A DNA stretch of 27,062 bases, taken from IMG/VR virus record IMGVR_UViG_3300014926_000062, positions 1-27,062 of that record. One strand, 5' to 3'. The notes under the pieces were generated by a model that saw only the letters and a program-made list of their open reading frames with translations, did no database searches and was not told the DNA's origin. The DNA comes from a virus. The position numbers were made by a program, and so were the translations under genes. This document shows, piece by piece, positions 1 to 9,897 of this stretch (position 1 is its first letter; each line of letters begins with the position of its first letter).

Positions 1-111
1 GGCATAACTGTTATTATTGACAAGACACCATCAATTGCACCGGCATTGATTGACGGGGTGCTTTATAAAATTCCGGTATCAATTTATTTTTCAGCAGATA
101 TTTACTCTTAA
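1..111 (+). CDS. C-terminal end of an unidentified tail or connector gene (partial)
   Basis: Frame 1 is open from the window edge to a TAA at 109-111 and gives the last 36 residues of a protein ending in IYFSADIYS. The gene enters from outside the window. Its place directly before the tail tube gene, with only 11 bases between, is where siphoviruses usually carry a tail terminator or tail completion protein. That role comes from position only, because the fragment is too short to recognise. It is on the same strand as the tail operon and probably cotranscribed with it. Confidence 0.55.
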   Translation, partial: GITVIIDKTPSIAPALIDGVLYKIPVSIYFSADIYS

Positions 112-122
112 GAGGTTACAAA

Positions 123-1334
123 ATGACAATTGCACAAGGCGTTAAAAAAGTCGTATCGTACAAAAAACAAACTGGTTTAGGTGTTCCAGCGTCAGGCAGT
201 GGTGGTCAAGAATTAAGACGCGTGACCAGCACAATCAATTTAACAAAAGATACTTATCAATCAAATGAGATTCGCTCAGATCAACAAATTGCTGATTTTA
301 GACACGGTTCAAAACAAGTGACAGGCACATTAAGTGCAGAGTTATCAGCTGGCACATATAAAGATTTTTTACAGTCTGTATTGCGCAAAGACTTTGTGGC
401 TATTTCTTCATTGACAGCAGCGGCTGTGACTATTGTTGCATCAACTGGTGTGATTACATTCCAAACAGGCAATCCATTAACTGGCGGCATTAAAATTGGT
501 AATGTGGTTCGTATTACAGTCGGCAGCGTTAACGCGGCTAATTTAAATAAAAATTTGTTGGTGACTGCTGTAACAGCAACAACATTAACCGTTAAAACTT
601 TAAACGGTAGCGCATTGGCTGATAATGCAACGTCAGTCACTGGTGTAACTATTGCCATTCCAGGCAAATATACTTATGTGCCAGAAACCGCACAAACACA
701 AGATTACTATACCGTAGAGCATTGGTTCTCAGACGTAGCGCAATCAGAGGTTTATTCGGATATTGTTCAAACAAACGCACAAGTTAAAATCCCTGCAAAC
801 GGTATGGCGACAATTGACTTTCCTTTAATTGGTTTAAACGTAACCACTGGCACTTCACAAATCTTAACTTCACCCACTGCAATTACAACGGGTGGTGTTA
901 CAGCTGGCGTTAACGGTTTGTTATTAGTTGCAGGAACACCTGTTGCTATTGTGACTTCAATTGATTTTGATGTTAACGGTAATGTTGCAATTGCTGACGC
1001 GGTAGTTGGTTCATTAACACGCCCAGACGTATTTCAAGGCACTGTTAACGCAACAGGTACATTTAGCGCGTATTTTACCGACGCTACATTCAGAGATTAT
1101 TTTATCAATGAAACTGAAGTATCAATCGTTGTTGCGTTGACAACAGATAGCACTGCAACAGCAGACTTTGTTGTGTTCACAATGTCGCGCGTAAAGGTTG
1201 GCGGAGCTGATGTTACTGATGGCGCGTCTGGTTTAACTCGCACATTCCCATTTACTGCGTTGAAAAACACAGCGGGTGGTAGTGCAGTGGCTAATTTAGC
1301 GACAACAATCATGGTTCAAGATTCACTCGCTTAA
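123..1334 (+). CDS. Major tail (tail tube) protein
   Basis: This 403-residue protein is predicted to form the stacked rings of the non-contractile tail tube. Its first 90 residues contain the pattern NEIRSDQQIADFRHGSKQVT followed by GTLSAEL and a DFLQSVLRKDF segment, typical of the Phage_tube_2 type of siphoviral tail tube proteins. The rest is rich in Thr, Val, Ala and Gly, as expected for beta-sheet and Ig-like structure, and the length allows an added C-terminal Ig-like domain. The ATG has an AGAGG ribosome site at 111-115. A strong terminator follows at once, which fits a highly expressed structural gene. The family call rests on motif memory, not a search; the position upstream of chaperone and tape measure agrees. 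Confidence 0.85.
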   Translation: MTIAQGVKKVVSYKKQTGLGVPASGSGGQELRRVTSTINLTKDTYQSNEIRSDQQIADFRHGSKQVTGTLSAELSAGTYKDFLQSVLRKDFVAISSLTAAAVTIVASTGVITFQTGNPLTGGIKIGNVVRITVGSVNAANLNKNLLVTAVTATTLTVKTLNGSALADNATSVTGVTIAIPGKYTYVPETAQTQDYYTVEHWFSDVAQSEVYSDIVQTNAQVKIPANGMATIDFPLIGLNVTTGTSQILTSPTAITTGGVTAGVNGLLLVAGTPVAIVTSIDFDVNGNVAIADAVVGSLTRPDVFQGTVNATGTFSAYFTDATFRDYFINETEVSIVVALTTDSTATADFVVFTMSRVKVGGADVTDGASGLTRTFPFTALKNTAGGSAVANLATTIMVQDSLA

Positions 1335-1350
1335 AAATAGTGCTACAATT

Positions 1351-1388
1351 ACCCACGCTTGTAATTTTGCAGGCGTGGGTATTTTTTT
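1351..1388 (+). terminator. Rho-independent terminator after the tail tube gene
   Basis: ACCCACGC (1351-1358) pairs with GCGTGGGT (1373-1380). With TTG/CAG extending it, including one wobble, the stem reaches 11 bp around an 8-base loop. Seven T residues follow at 1382-1388. It lies between the tail tube and tail chaperone genes and probably raises tube mRNA relative to downstream genes, with partial readthrough. Confidence 0.9.
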
Positions 1389-1412
1389 ATAAATCAACAG
1401 GAACTTACTAAC

Positions 1413-1817
1413 ATGACAAAAGCAACAGGTTTATCATTTGAAGATTTAGATTTAGTTAGCGCGTCTGAAAACGCTTATGAGTTTGAATATTTAAGATCGG
1501 ACGGTGGCGATACAGGTGTTTTTATTACGGTATTAGGCTCACAAGCACCTAAAGTACAAGATTGGGTTCGCAAAACACTTAACCGCAGAAAGTCACAAGA
1601 TCAGTTAGCAGCAAAACGCGGTAAAGAAGTTGAACGCACCATTGAAGACGATGAACAGTTCGGTATTGACGCGGCGGCTATTCGTGTTGTTGGGTGGCGC
1701 GGCATTACTGAACCATACTCAGCAGAAAACGCCACAAGGCTAATGGAACGCAATAGCGAAATCCGTGAACAAGTCTTTGAGGCAAGTAATAACTTGGGAA
1801 ACTTCATCAAAGCTTAA
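1413..1817 (+). CDS. Tail assembly chaperone, short (gpG-like) form
   Basis: This 134-residue protein sits between tail tube and tape measure, the universal place of the siphoviral tail assembly chaperone. In lambda, gpG and the frameshifted gpGT coat the tape measure and recruit tube subunits. The product is acidic and helical and ends at TAA 1815-1817. A GGGAAAC heptamer lies in frame near its end, and the reading frame one base back stays open to 2182. Together these show the G/GT organisation. The ATG at 1413 has a weak AGGAA ribosome site at 1399-1403. Sequence similarity to lambda gpG is not obvious, so the call rests on position, size and frameshift architecture. Confidence 0.85.
   Translation: MTKATGLSFEDLDLVSASENAYEFEYLRSDGGDTGVFITVLGSQAPKVQDWVRKTLNRRKSQDQLAAKRGKEVERTIEDDEQFGIDAAAIRVVGWRGITEPYSAENATRLMERNSEIREQVFEASNNLGNFIKA
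1796..1802 (+). promoter_or_regulatory. Programmed -1 ribosomal frameshift slippery site GGGAAAC
   Basis: In the zero frame the bases read G GGA AAC, an exact X XXY YYZ slippery heptamer close to lambda's GGGAAAG. The overlap of the two frames is narrow: the -1 frame has a stop at 1790-1792 and the zero frame stops at 1815-1817, and the heptamer lies inside that 25-base window. A -1 slip joins residue 130 of the short chaperone to a 126-residue extension. I did not find a clear downstream stimulatory stem-loop by eye. Confidence 0.9.
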
Positions 1818-2182
1818 TTGATGAGCTCGTTACGTTTGGCAAGCGTGAGTTTGAACTAAGCAAAACAAACGATAACGGGTCAAGTTTACGCGATGAAGCT
1901 CAAGCTATTGTTGCAATGGGGCATGAGATACCAGACGATTATAAGTCGCTACCTATGCCAGAAAATTACAGACATTGCTGGTCGTGGTTTAGTGAATTAA
2001 GCCGCACACGTTCAAGCAATGGATTTGGTCAAAATCCAATTAGTTACAGTGAGATTGACGCTTGGTCACGATTGACCAATATTGAATTAACACCATTAGA
2101 AGTAAGTGCTATTATGCGCCTTGATAGTGCTTACTTAACAATCCAAGCCGAGCAAATCGCACAACGGAGCAAGAAAAAATGA
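1802..2182 (+). CDS. T extension of the G-T tail assembly chaperone, made by -1 frameshift
   Basis: After slipping at 1796-1802 ribosomes read 126 more residues to TGA 2180-2182, giving a fusion of about 256 residues starting at 1413. The extension begins LHQSLIDELV and contains the region GFGQNPISYSEIDAWSRL and LTPLEVSAIMRLDSAYL, a pattern seen in T-type chaperone domains of proteobacterial phages. An ATG at 1916 could begin an 88-residue protein, but it lacks a good ribosome site. The open frame upstream of that ATG is protein-like and continuous back to the heptamer, so I read this as part of the fusion. The tape measure ATG overlaps the stop, so translation is coupled. In lambda the T domain contacts the tape measure while G contacts tube subunits. 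Confidence 0.85.
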   Translation, partial: LHQSLIDELVTFGKREFELSKTNDNGSSLRDEAQAIVAMGHEIPDDYKSLPMPENYRHCWSWFSELSRTRSSNGFGQNPISYSEIDAWSRLTNIELTPLEVSAIMRLDSAYLTIQAEQIAQRSKKK

Positions 2183-5100
2183 CAACAGATACCTATTCTA
2201 TTCAAGTCGCAGTCGATTCGACCAGTGCAGTAACAGCATCGCGCAATTTAACTGCAATGGAGCAAGCAACAGGGCGAAGTGAGCGCGCTTTGAGTAGTTT
2301 AGGTAGTGTTGCAAAAATAGCTGGCAGCGCACTTGCTGGCATTAGTATTGCGTCACTTGCTAGAGATATTTTAAAAATAAATATTGAATTTGAAAATATG
2401 CGGGCGCAATTATTATCTGTTACAGGTAGCTCAGTAATGGCTGCCAAAGCAATGGCAGATATTCAAAAGATTTCACGCGAAACACCGCAATCGCTTCAAG
2501 AAATTACAAAGTCTTACATGATGTTGAAGAATTTTGGTATTGAGCCAACAATTCAAGTTATGAGAGATTTGACTAATATTACATCTAAAGTTGGCGGTGA
2601 TGCAGATACATTATCTGGGATTATTCGTCAATTAGGGCAAGCATACGCGAAAAATAAACTTCAAGCAGAAGATGCAAATTCAATAATTGAACGCGGTATT
2701 CCTATTTATTCATTACTTTCACAAGTAACTGGAAAAACAACATCTGAAGTTTTAAAGATGATGGAGGCAGGCAAAATAACACGCCCAGTCATTGAAGATT
2801 TAATTCATGCAATGGGTGGCAGTGCAGTTGACGCAAGCGCAAATAAAATGCAAACACTTGGCGGCAAAGTAGATATGCTAGGTGAGGCATGGCACAATTT
2901 TGAAGATGTTTTATTAAATGATAAAGCAAGTGGGATATTAGGAAACATTGTTTCTGGCATGATTAAATCAATAGATTATTTAACAGAACGTTTTGGAACA
3001 AGTGTAGGAAAACAAATTGCAAATTTAGAAGTTAGTGTTGCAGCAGCTAAGAAAAACATACCAGAAAATAAAAGTAGTGCGTCTTATGCGGCAGCTAATG
3101 AATCTTATATGCAGCAGCAAATTATGCTTGACCAATTAAAAAGACAAAAACAACTTGCTGATGCTGAGGCTGCAAATACCACAGAAAAAATTAAAAATGA
3201 TAAAACCGTTCAAAAATCTCAAGATGAAACTATACGGTTAAGAGATTTAGAAATTAAAAGAGTTAAAGAATTTGGAACAGCTACACAACAAGAAAACCAA
3301 GCATTAAAAGAAGCTAAAGATACTTATAGTGAAGTAACTGCATCAATGAAAGAGCAGATACATCAAAAATATTTTCATAAAGATATTACAGCGGCACAAA
3401 CTAAATTAACCAAAGAAGAATCAGCGGCTAAAAAAGAAGCAGCAAAAGCCGCTAAAGATTTAGCTGAAGCAGAGCGTTATTTTAACGAACAACTTAACGC
3501 ACAAGTAGCAGCCGCAGAAAACGCAGGTAAGTTATTTGCAGCACAACAACAAACTAAACTGGCTGGGATTGAAGCAGAAAAACAATCCATTATTGATAAA
3601 GCATCAATTGAATATCAACACGCAACCAGCTACGAAGAAAAATCACGCATATTAAATGAATCGCAAAATGCAACCAATGCGCTACTCGTAAAAGAAAAAG
3701 AGATCCGCGATGCGCTAACCAATCAAAGTGCAGAAACTATTGACGCTAAAATTGCAGCGGCACAATCTGAATTAGACAATGCTGGTCAATACAATTTAAC
3801 ACTGGCTGAACAATTACGCTTAAAAACTGAAATTGCAGGATTGCAAACAGATAAAGCAGTATTAGCAGAAACATCAACACAGTCTGATATTAAAGCAAAG
3901 TCTGAAGCTGAACAAAAAGCAAACAAAGATAAAATTGATGGTATTAAAGCTATTGAAGACGCTCAAAGAAACGCTGATGAACAAGCAACTGCAAGAATGG
4001 CAGTATTAACTTCAGCACTTGAAAACGCAAAAGAGGCTGCAAACGGATTAAAAGACGCATTTGGATTAATTGGCGAAGCAATGGGAGGTATTGGCGTTTC
4101 ACTTGCTCAATATGAAAAAAATGCAGAAACAGCACGACAAGAATATGAAAAAACAGTAAAAAATCTTGCAACAAGTGATATTGCTGGAAATCAAAAAGCA
4201 CAATCTAAGCTGCAAGAAAAATTACTTGGTGCTCAAATTAAATTATATGGAGATTTAACACAATCAGCTCAAAACTTTTTCAAAAAAGGCACAACTGGCT
4301 ATCAAGTATTAGGCGCAGCAACTAAAGTATTTAGAGCGTTTGAGATGGCTCAATCTGCAATGTCAATGGCAAAACAAATTTCAGAAATGGGAAAAACTGT
4401 TGCCATGTATTTATTTGGTGAAACCTCCAAAACAACTGCAAAAGTAACTTCATCAACAACTGGTATTATAGCGGATACCGCTGGAGCTGGAGCGTCTGCA
4501 ACTAAAGCCGTTGCTGATGCGTCACAAGGCGACCCTTATACTGGGTTAGCGCGTGGTGCAATGATGCTTGCGTTTATGGTTGCCATTGGTGCAATGTCGG
4601 GCGGTGGCGGTGGAGGTGCTGAAGCAGCACCAATGACAGGCGCGGATTACATTACAAAAGAAACTGATAAATATAAATCGTCACAAGGCGGAACGGTTTT
4701 AGGCAGTGATGTTATGTCTAACTCAATCCTTGATGCTTTAGATACCATTAGTTCAAATTCTAGTGCTGATTTGGATTACACAAAAGGCATGGCGAGAAGT
4801 CTTGAAGTTTTATCTTATTCAATGAAAGGCGTTGCAAATTCAATTGCAAAAAATTATGGCGTTGATACTTCATCTCTTGGATTAGGTACGTCAACAAGTG
4901 GTTTCTTTATGACAACCACAACAACAAAAGAATTTGCGGGCAGTGGTATTAAATTTGTAAAAGATACGCTGGGAAATATTGTTGAAAGCGGAATTATTGC
5001 AGGTCGTAATTATTTACAAACATTAGTAACAAAAACTTCAAGTGGTTTTTTAGGTATTGGCGCATCAACAAAGCAATATATTTCAACAAAATGGTCGCCA

Positions 5101-7521
5101 TTAAATGATGAAATAAGTGCTGCAATTGCTTATTCACTTGGAAAGGTTCAAGAAAATGTTGTTTTATTAGCGGGAGATTTTGGTGAAGTTGCAATAGAAA
5201 AATTAAAACAGTTTGAAGTTGATTTAGGAAAAATGCCGCTTGGAAAAGATGCAGCAGCAAATACTGAAATCATAAATGGCGCATTATCAAAACAAGCCGA
5301 TTTAATGGCTATTATTGCAAATTATGCTTATGCAGATTTTCAACAAATTGGTGAGGGATATTATCAAACATTAAATCGTGTTTCTACTGCAATAAATACT
5401 GCAAAAACAAAACTAAAAGCAATGGGCATTACAACCATTGAATATACTGACATAATCAATAAACAAGGTGATATTGAACGTGAGATGGTCACGCAATCAC
5501 TTCAACTGGCATCATCATACACAGACGTTAACGATATTTTAGGAAAATTGCCAGGCACAGCAGACGATATTATTGAAGCGTTTAACGGATTAAACAGTAT
5601 TAAAGCAGGATTATCTGCTATTGGCGAAAGCGGTCTTGTATTAAATCAAGACTTAATCAATGTGGCTGGCGGTATATCTAAATTTGATAGCACTATTACT
5701 GATTATATTGATAATTTTTTAAGTAAAACAGAACAATCGGCTTATCGCACTGGATTATTAACCGATAAGTTTACGCAACTTGGTTTAGTTTTGCCTGTAA
5801 TGACTTCAAACGCTGAAGAATCAAAAACATCCTATAGAAAATTGCTTGATGTTTTAAAAAACGACACAAGCGACACAGGAAAAGCCATTTATGCCACAGC
5901 ATTAGGCATGGCAAGCGATTTTGCAAGTGCAGCGGATGAATATGCAGCTATTGTAAAAGAACGCACTGACGCTATTAAAGCCACCATATCAACGTATGAA
6001 GATTATCGCATTGCCATTTATAAAAAACTAGGCGAACAAAACCCAGTTGCAAAAGAAGAAGCGTTAAGACTTGAGCGCGAAAAAGCAATGCAAGGGATGA
6101 GCGATTTAACGCGCCAATATACAACATCATTAAATCAGTTATCCGATGCTGGTGCAGAATTAACATCAACAACAACTGCGCTTGAAACAGCCTATAAAAA
6201 CTTAACCGCTATGCGTGACAAGTTTGTGACATTAGGTCAAGGTCTAAGAACGTATTACGATCAACTAATGAGTGTTGGCAAGCCACAAGCAACGCCACAA
6301 GAAATTTATAATGCAGCCAAAAAATCATTTCAAGACACAGCGGCACAGGCGGAAAAAGGAACGGAAAGCGCATTAGCATCATTGCCTGAAGTATCAAAAG
6401 CGTTTTTAGATGCGTCTTTAAAATACAATGCTACTGGTGATGCTTATCAAACCGATTATAAATCTGTTTTAAAAGCGTTAGAAAAAGGCATGAGCGCGGC
6501 AGATAGACAAATTGAAATAATGAATAAGCAATTGGCTGAAGCTGTAAAAGCAAACGTTAATTTGCTTGACGTAAAAACAAAAACAACGGATGTTGATGGA
6601 AGCATTGGATTATTATCAACAGCGGTTAATAATTTTTCTAATGCAATGGCAAATTACACGCTGCAAGTAGCAAAAGTAACTGCTGTAGATAATACAATAA
6701 AAAATGAAATAGCGGCTAAACAAACAGAATTGAACCAGATTGCGGCTGATAATACAGCCAAACTATTAAATGCTGAAAAAGAAAAAGCCGCTCGTGATAA
6801 AACAGCAACAGAAGCAGCTTTAATTGCAAGCGAAACCGCAAGACGTGAAACTGCGGCAATGAATGACCCTAATTATCAAGGTAATTATGATGAGTATGAT
6901 ATTTCACAAGCAGCACAATTAGCGGCTGAAATAGCGGCTAAAGCGGCGATATCAGCGGGTAAAAATAGCTCTGACGCACAGCTTGACGCAATAAAAGCAA
7001 CAACAAGCGTTGCAATAGAAAGTGTTGAAAAAATATCAACAGCTATAATTGAAACAAACGCAGCGGTAAAAGCAATGGCTGATGCTGCAAATAACAAAAC
7101 TTTTTCTTATCAAGAAAACGATTATCAATCACTTGTTAATTTAGAAAATATTGCAGTTCAGGCGGGTTATAGTGGTGACTATACCGATACTTACGCTATG
7201 CAAGCATACTTAAAGCAAAACGGATATGCTAAAGGAGGCATGGCAAGCGGGTTATCATTGGTAGGCGAACAAGGCGCAGAATTAATCAACTTCAATTCAC
7301 CCGCTAACGTCACAAGCCATTCACAAACCACTGGCTTATTTGATTCAATCGGTAATGCTATTGACGATCAAAGCGCATTATTGAAAGAGCAAATTATTGA
7401 ATTGAAAGCATTGGTGAATTTACAATCCAATGCAAACGTGGCGTTAATTAACGAGATGCAAGGCATGAAAGAAGAATTAAATACCATTTCACGCAAAGCT
7501 AAACTCGAGGCAGCAGCATGA
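2179..7521 (+). CDS. Tail tape measure protein
   Basis: At 1780 residues this is the largest gene in the window. Residues about 70-245 match the tape measure N-terminal domain (TIGR02675 type): FENMRAQLLSVTGS, then ISRETPQSLQEITKSY, RQLGQAYAKNKLQAEDANS and a final LGGKVDMLGEAW. A long Ala/Lys/Glu/Gln-rich coiled-coil region follows, then a hydrophobic stretch ending in a run of seven glycines near residue 815, and more helical segments. Near the C-terminus GLSLVGEQGAELINF resembles the GEAGPEAI-like end motif common in tape measures. The protein sets tail length; at the usual 0.15 nm per residue this implies a tail up to roughly 260 nm. The start codon overlaps the chaperone stop. Confidence 0.95.
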   Translation: MTTDTYSIQVAVDSTSAVTASRNLTAMEQATGRSERALSSLGSVAKIAGSALAGISIASLARDILKINIEFENMRAQLLSVTGSSVMAAKAMADIQKISRETPQSLQEITKSYMMLKNFGIEPTIQVMRDLTNITSKVGGDADTLSGIIRQLGQAYAKNKLQAEDANSIIERGIPIYSLLSQVTGKTTSEVLKMMEAGKITRPVIEDLIHAMGGSAVDASANKMQTLGGKVDMLGEAWHNFEDVLLNDKASGILGNIVSGMIKSIDYLTERFGTSVGKQIANLEVSVAAAKKNIPENKSSASYAAANESYMQQQIMLDQLKRQKQLADAEAANTTEKIKNDKTVQKSQDETIRLRDLEIKRVKEFGTATQQENQALKEAKDTYSEVTASMKEQIHQKYFHKDITAAQTKLTKEESAAKKEAAKAAKDLAEAERYFNEQLNAQVAAAENAGKLFAAQQQTKLAGIEAEKQSIIDKASIEYQHATSYEEKSRILNESQNATNALLVKEKEIRDALTNQSAETIDAKIAAAQSELDNAGQYNLTLAEQLRLKTEIAGLQTDKAVLAETSTQSDIKAKSEAEQKANKDKIDGIKAIEDAQRNADEQATARMAVLTSALENAKEAANGLKDAFGLIGEAMGGIGVSLAQYEKNAETARQEYEKTVKNLATSDIAGNQKAQSKLQEKLLGAQIKLYGDLTQSAQNFFKKGTTGYQVLGAATKVFRAFEMAQSAMSMAKQISEMGKTVAMYLFGETSKTTAKVTSSTTGIIADTAGAGASATKAVADASQGDPYTGLARGAMMLAFMVAIGAMSGGGGGGAEAAPMTGADYITKETDKYKSSQGGTVLGSDVMSNSILDALDTISSNSSADLDYTKGMARSLEVLSYSMKGVANSIAKNYGVDTSSLGLGTSTSGFFMTTTTTKEFAGSGIKFVKDTLGNIVESGIIAGRNYLQTLVTKTSSGFLGIGASTKQYISTKWSPLNDEISAAIAYSLGKVQENVVLLAGDFGEVAIEKLKQFEVDLGKMPLGKDAAANTEIINGALSKQADLMAIIANYAYADFQQIGEGYYQTLNRVSTAINTAKTKLKAMGITTIEYTDIINKQGDIEREMVTQSLQLASSYTDVNDILGKLPGTADDIIEAFNGLNSIKAGLSAIGESGLVLNQDLINVAGGISKFDSTITDYIDNFLSKTEQSAYRTGLLTDKFTQLGLVLPVMTSNAEESKTSYRKLLDVLKNDTSDTGKAIYATALGMASDFASAADEYAAIVKERTDAIKATISTYEDYRIAIYKKLGEQNPVAKEEALRLEREKAMQGMSDLTRQYTTSLNQLSDAGAELTSTTTALETAYKNLTAMRDKFVTLGQGLRTYYDQLMSVGKPQATPQEIYNAAKKSFQDTAAQAEKGTESALASLPEVSKAFLDASLKYNATGDAYQTDYKSVLKALEKGMSAADRQIEIMNKQLAEAVKANVNLLDVKTKTTDVDGSIGLLSTAVNNFSNAMANYTLQVAKVTAVDNTIKNEIAAKQTELNQIAADNTAKLLNAEKEKAARDKTATEAALIASETARRETAAMNDPNYQGNYDEYDISQAAQLAAEIAAKAAISAGKNSSDAQLDAIKATTSVAIESVEKISTAIIETNAAVKAMADAANNKTFSYQENDYQSLVNLENIAVQAGYSGDYTDTYAMQAYLKQNGYAKGGMASGLSLVGEQGAELINFNSPANVTSHSQTTGLFDSIGNAIDDQSALLKEQIIELKALVNLQSNANVALINEMQGMKEELNTISRKAKLEAAA

Positions 7522-9041
7522 TATATCTTGTTGAAATTACAGCGGCAATAGACGCAGCAGGCACGACAACCACATTGCGTTATTGTTCACAGCCTTACAC
7601 TACAAAGCCGTCTGATACGCCTGCAAATATTTATTATGATGATAGAATTGTAAACCCTGCATCAATTAGCCGAACACTTTACAGCAATGGCACAACAAGC
7701 GGTGCAAGCCGAGTTAATTATGGCGCAGTTGAATTAACAAATGTCGATGGTGGTTTAGATTACATTTTGCCTTATTCTTTTGATGGGCGTTCGCTTGTTA
7801 TTAAGATTGGCAATGCGGGTGACGCTTATTCTACATTTACCACTATTCTTAGCGGCACGATGGAGCAGGTGGAGTTTACATTCTCAAAAGTAACTATACT
7901 TGTTCGTGATAAATTAGCTATTGTTGATATGCCACTGCAAACAACGCTTTATGCTGGGAATAATTCACTCCCTAATGGCGTTGAGGGCGTTGACGATATT
8001 GCAAAATCACCTAAACCATTATTATATGGGCAGGTGTTTAATATTGCGCCAATCATGGTTAACAGCTCAAAATTAACTTATCAAATAAATGATGGGGCTA
8101 TTGCAGCCGTTGGTGCAGTTTATGATCGCGGTGTTGCGTTAACATTTCATGCTGACGAGCCAAATGTTGCTGACCTTGAAGCACATAACCCACCATCGGG
8201 AAAATACGCTACTTGTTTGGCACTTGGATATATTCGCGTCGGCTCAGTCCCAACAGGAATATTGACCTGTGACGCAACACAAGGCGCAGCATCATCTAAT
8301 CGCACAGTGGCGCAGGTTTTAAAGGCAATGGCGTTAAAAGCAGGCATTAGCTCAGGTGATATAAATGCAAGCGATGTCACAGCGTTAGATACTGCAAACA
8401 GCAGCGTTGTTGGAATTTGGATTGATGGCGCAGATTCGGCAATTAGCGCAATGGATAAGGTGGCTCAATCGATTGGTGCTTATTTTGGATTTGATGCGCT
8501 TGGCTCTTTGCGTATGGGTTTATTTACTACGCCAACGGGTAGCGCAACACTTGAGATAAACATAAATAATATTTTAAGTATTGAGCATAGCCGGACAAAT
8601 GATACAGATAAAGGGATTCCAGCGTGGCGTGTTAATTTAACGTATCAAAAAAATTATAGCGTGCAAGATTTTGACTTAGCCGGTGCAGTAACCGCAGCAC
8701 GTAGAAGTGTTTTATCATTATCTGCATTAACAAAATCAGCAGAAGATACAGCTATAAAAACACAATATACACTTGCACCTACAATTGAAAAAGAATCATT
8801 ACTTGTTGATGCAACAGCGGCTCAAACTGAAGCAACGCGGTTGTTAAATTTGTACAAAGTAAGCCGCGATTTGTACACTGTTGATGTTGCACTTGATTTA
8901 ACTCAAACATTGCCTGATTTAAACAATGTTGTGAATATAACAATGAATCGTTTTGGACTGAATAGTGGTAAACTATTTAAAATTATTAGCATTGAGTCGG
9001 ATTATTCAAAAAACCGCGCAACATTAACACTATGGGGATAG
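7518..9041 (+). CDS. Tail hub / minor tail protein
   Basis: This 507-residue protein begins four bases inside the tape measure stop (ATGA overlap), the standard position for distal-tail and hub proteins. The N-terminal part has short beta-rich segments and a VEFTFSKVTILVRDKLA stretch. The C-terminal part, with KVSRDLYTVDVALDL, a DLNNVVNI segment and a final FKIISIESDYSKNRATLTLWG-like ending, resembles the closing beta-barrel of phage hub proteins that shape the tail tip channel. No enzymatic motif was seen. It probably acts with the next gene at the tail tip. The family assignment is inferred from order and general pattern, not from a domain search. Confidence 0.7.
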   Translation: MIYLVEITAAIDAAGTTTTLRYCSQPYTTKPSDTPANIYYDDRIVNPASISRTLYSNGTTSGASRVNYGAVELTNVDGGLDYILPYSFDGRSLVIKIGNAGDAYSTFTTILSGTMEQVEFTFSKVTILVRDKLAIVDMPLQTTLYAGNNSLPNGVEGVDDIAKSPKPLLYGQVFNIAPIMVNSSKLTYQINDGAIAAVGAVYDRGVALTFHADEPNVADLEAHNPPSGKYATCLALGYIRVGSVPTGILTCDATQGAASSNRTVAQVLKAMALKAGISSGDINASDVTALDTANSSVVGIWIDGADSAISAMDKVAQSIGAYFGFDALGSLRMGLFTTPTGSATLEININNILSIEHSRTNDTDKGIPAWRVNLTYQKNYSVQDFDLAGAVTAARRSVLSLSALTKSAEDTAIKTQYTLAPTIEKESLLVDATAAQTEATRLLNLYKVSRDLYTVDVALDLTQTLPDLNNVVNITMNRFGLNSGKLFKIISIESDYSKNRATLTLWG

Positions 9042-9042
9042 C

Positions 9043-9897
9043 ATGAGCAATACAATTATTGGTTATCAAAACAGAATTGATGCAGCTACCTTTGCAGCTT
9101 ACGGTTCGTGGTCAACGACACTGCCATTAACAAATATCAAAACACGCCAATTATCAAAAAAAGCACGTTCAACTAACGCTGCTAATTCTTCTACTAAATT
9201 ACGTTTTTCTTTAGATTCAGAGCGCATTATTGGCTCAGTTGCGATTGTTAATCATAATATGCAAAAAGACGCGACATGGCGTTATCGCGTTTATTCAGAT
9301 AGCGGATATTCAACACTGGTTTATGATAGCGGCACAATTAACGCATGGCCGCTAATGCCATTTGGCAGTTATGAGTGGGAAGATGAAAATTTCTGGGATT
9401 TGCAATTATCAGATGAAGAAATTGCATTATTTACAAAAACATTAACATACGTTCCAGAAACAATTGCATCTGCACAATATTATCAAATTGAATTTTTTGA
9501 CAGCACAAACACTGATGGCTATGTTGAATTAGGGCGTATTTTTGTTGGTTCAATTTATCAGCCAACATTAAACATGAATCTTGGCGCATCAATTGGTGAT
9601 GAAACAAATACCGTTGTTGATGTGGCTTTAAGCGGTGCAGAATTTTTTGATAGAAGAACATCATACCGCGTGGCACAATTTACTTTAGATCATTTGACAT
9701 ATAATGAATCAATCATTAATGGCGACATTATAAAGATAAGCGGTGTAGACGCAGAGGTAGTTTATATTTATGATGATAATACTGCGTTAGATTTGCATAG
9801 ACGCGCATTTCTTGGGCGTTTACGCGCATTGTCGCCAATTTCTCAGCCATATAACACACGTTACCAAACAACATACGAGATTAAGGAATTACTATGA
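9043..9897 (+). CDS. Minor tail / tail tip protein
   Basis: This 284-residue protein starts one base after the hub gene and ends in an ATGA overlap with the next. It is aromatic-rich and beta-rich (ATWRYRVYSDSGYSTLVYDS, QYYQIEFFD, VELGRIFVG), similar in feel to the discoidin-like or galactose-binding sandwich folds of proteobacterial siphophage tip proteins. The paired RIIGSVAIVNHN and YYQIEF strands support that reading. A structural role at the tail tip is likely, and carbohydrate binding is possible but not shown. There is no catalytic motif. Confidence is good for a virion protein and low for the exact role. Confidence 0.6.
   Translation: MSNTIIGYQNRIDAATFAAYGSWSTTLPLTNIKTRQLSKKARSTNAANSSTKLRFSLDSERIIGSVAIVNHNMQKDATWRYRVYSDSGYSTLVYDSGTINAWPLMPFGSYEWEDENFWDLQLSDEEIALFTKTLTYVPETIASAQYYQIEFFDSTNTDGYVELGRIFVGSIYQPTLNMNLGASIGDETNTVVDVALSGAEFFDRRTSYRVAQFTLDHLTYNESIINGDIIKISGVDAEVVYIYDDNTALDLHRRAFLGRLRALSPISQPYNTRYQTTYEIKELL

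Noticed and set aside
281-667. 128-residue minus-strand frame within the tail tube gene
   Set aside because: Antisense shadow of a clear structural gene with no ribosome site or recognisable motif.
1916-2182. Independent 88-residue gene
   Set aside because: No good ribosome site, and the same frame is open and protein-like back to the slippery heptamer; better explained as the frameshifted T domain.
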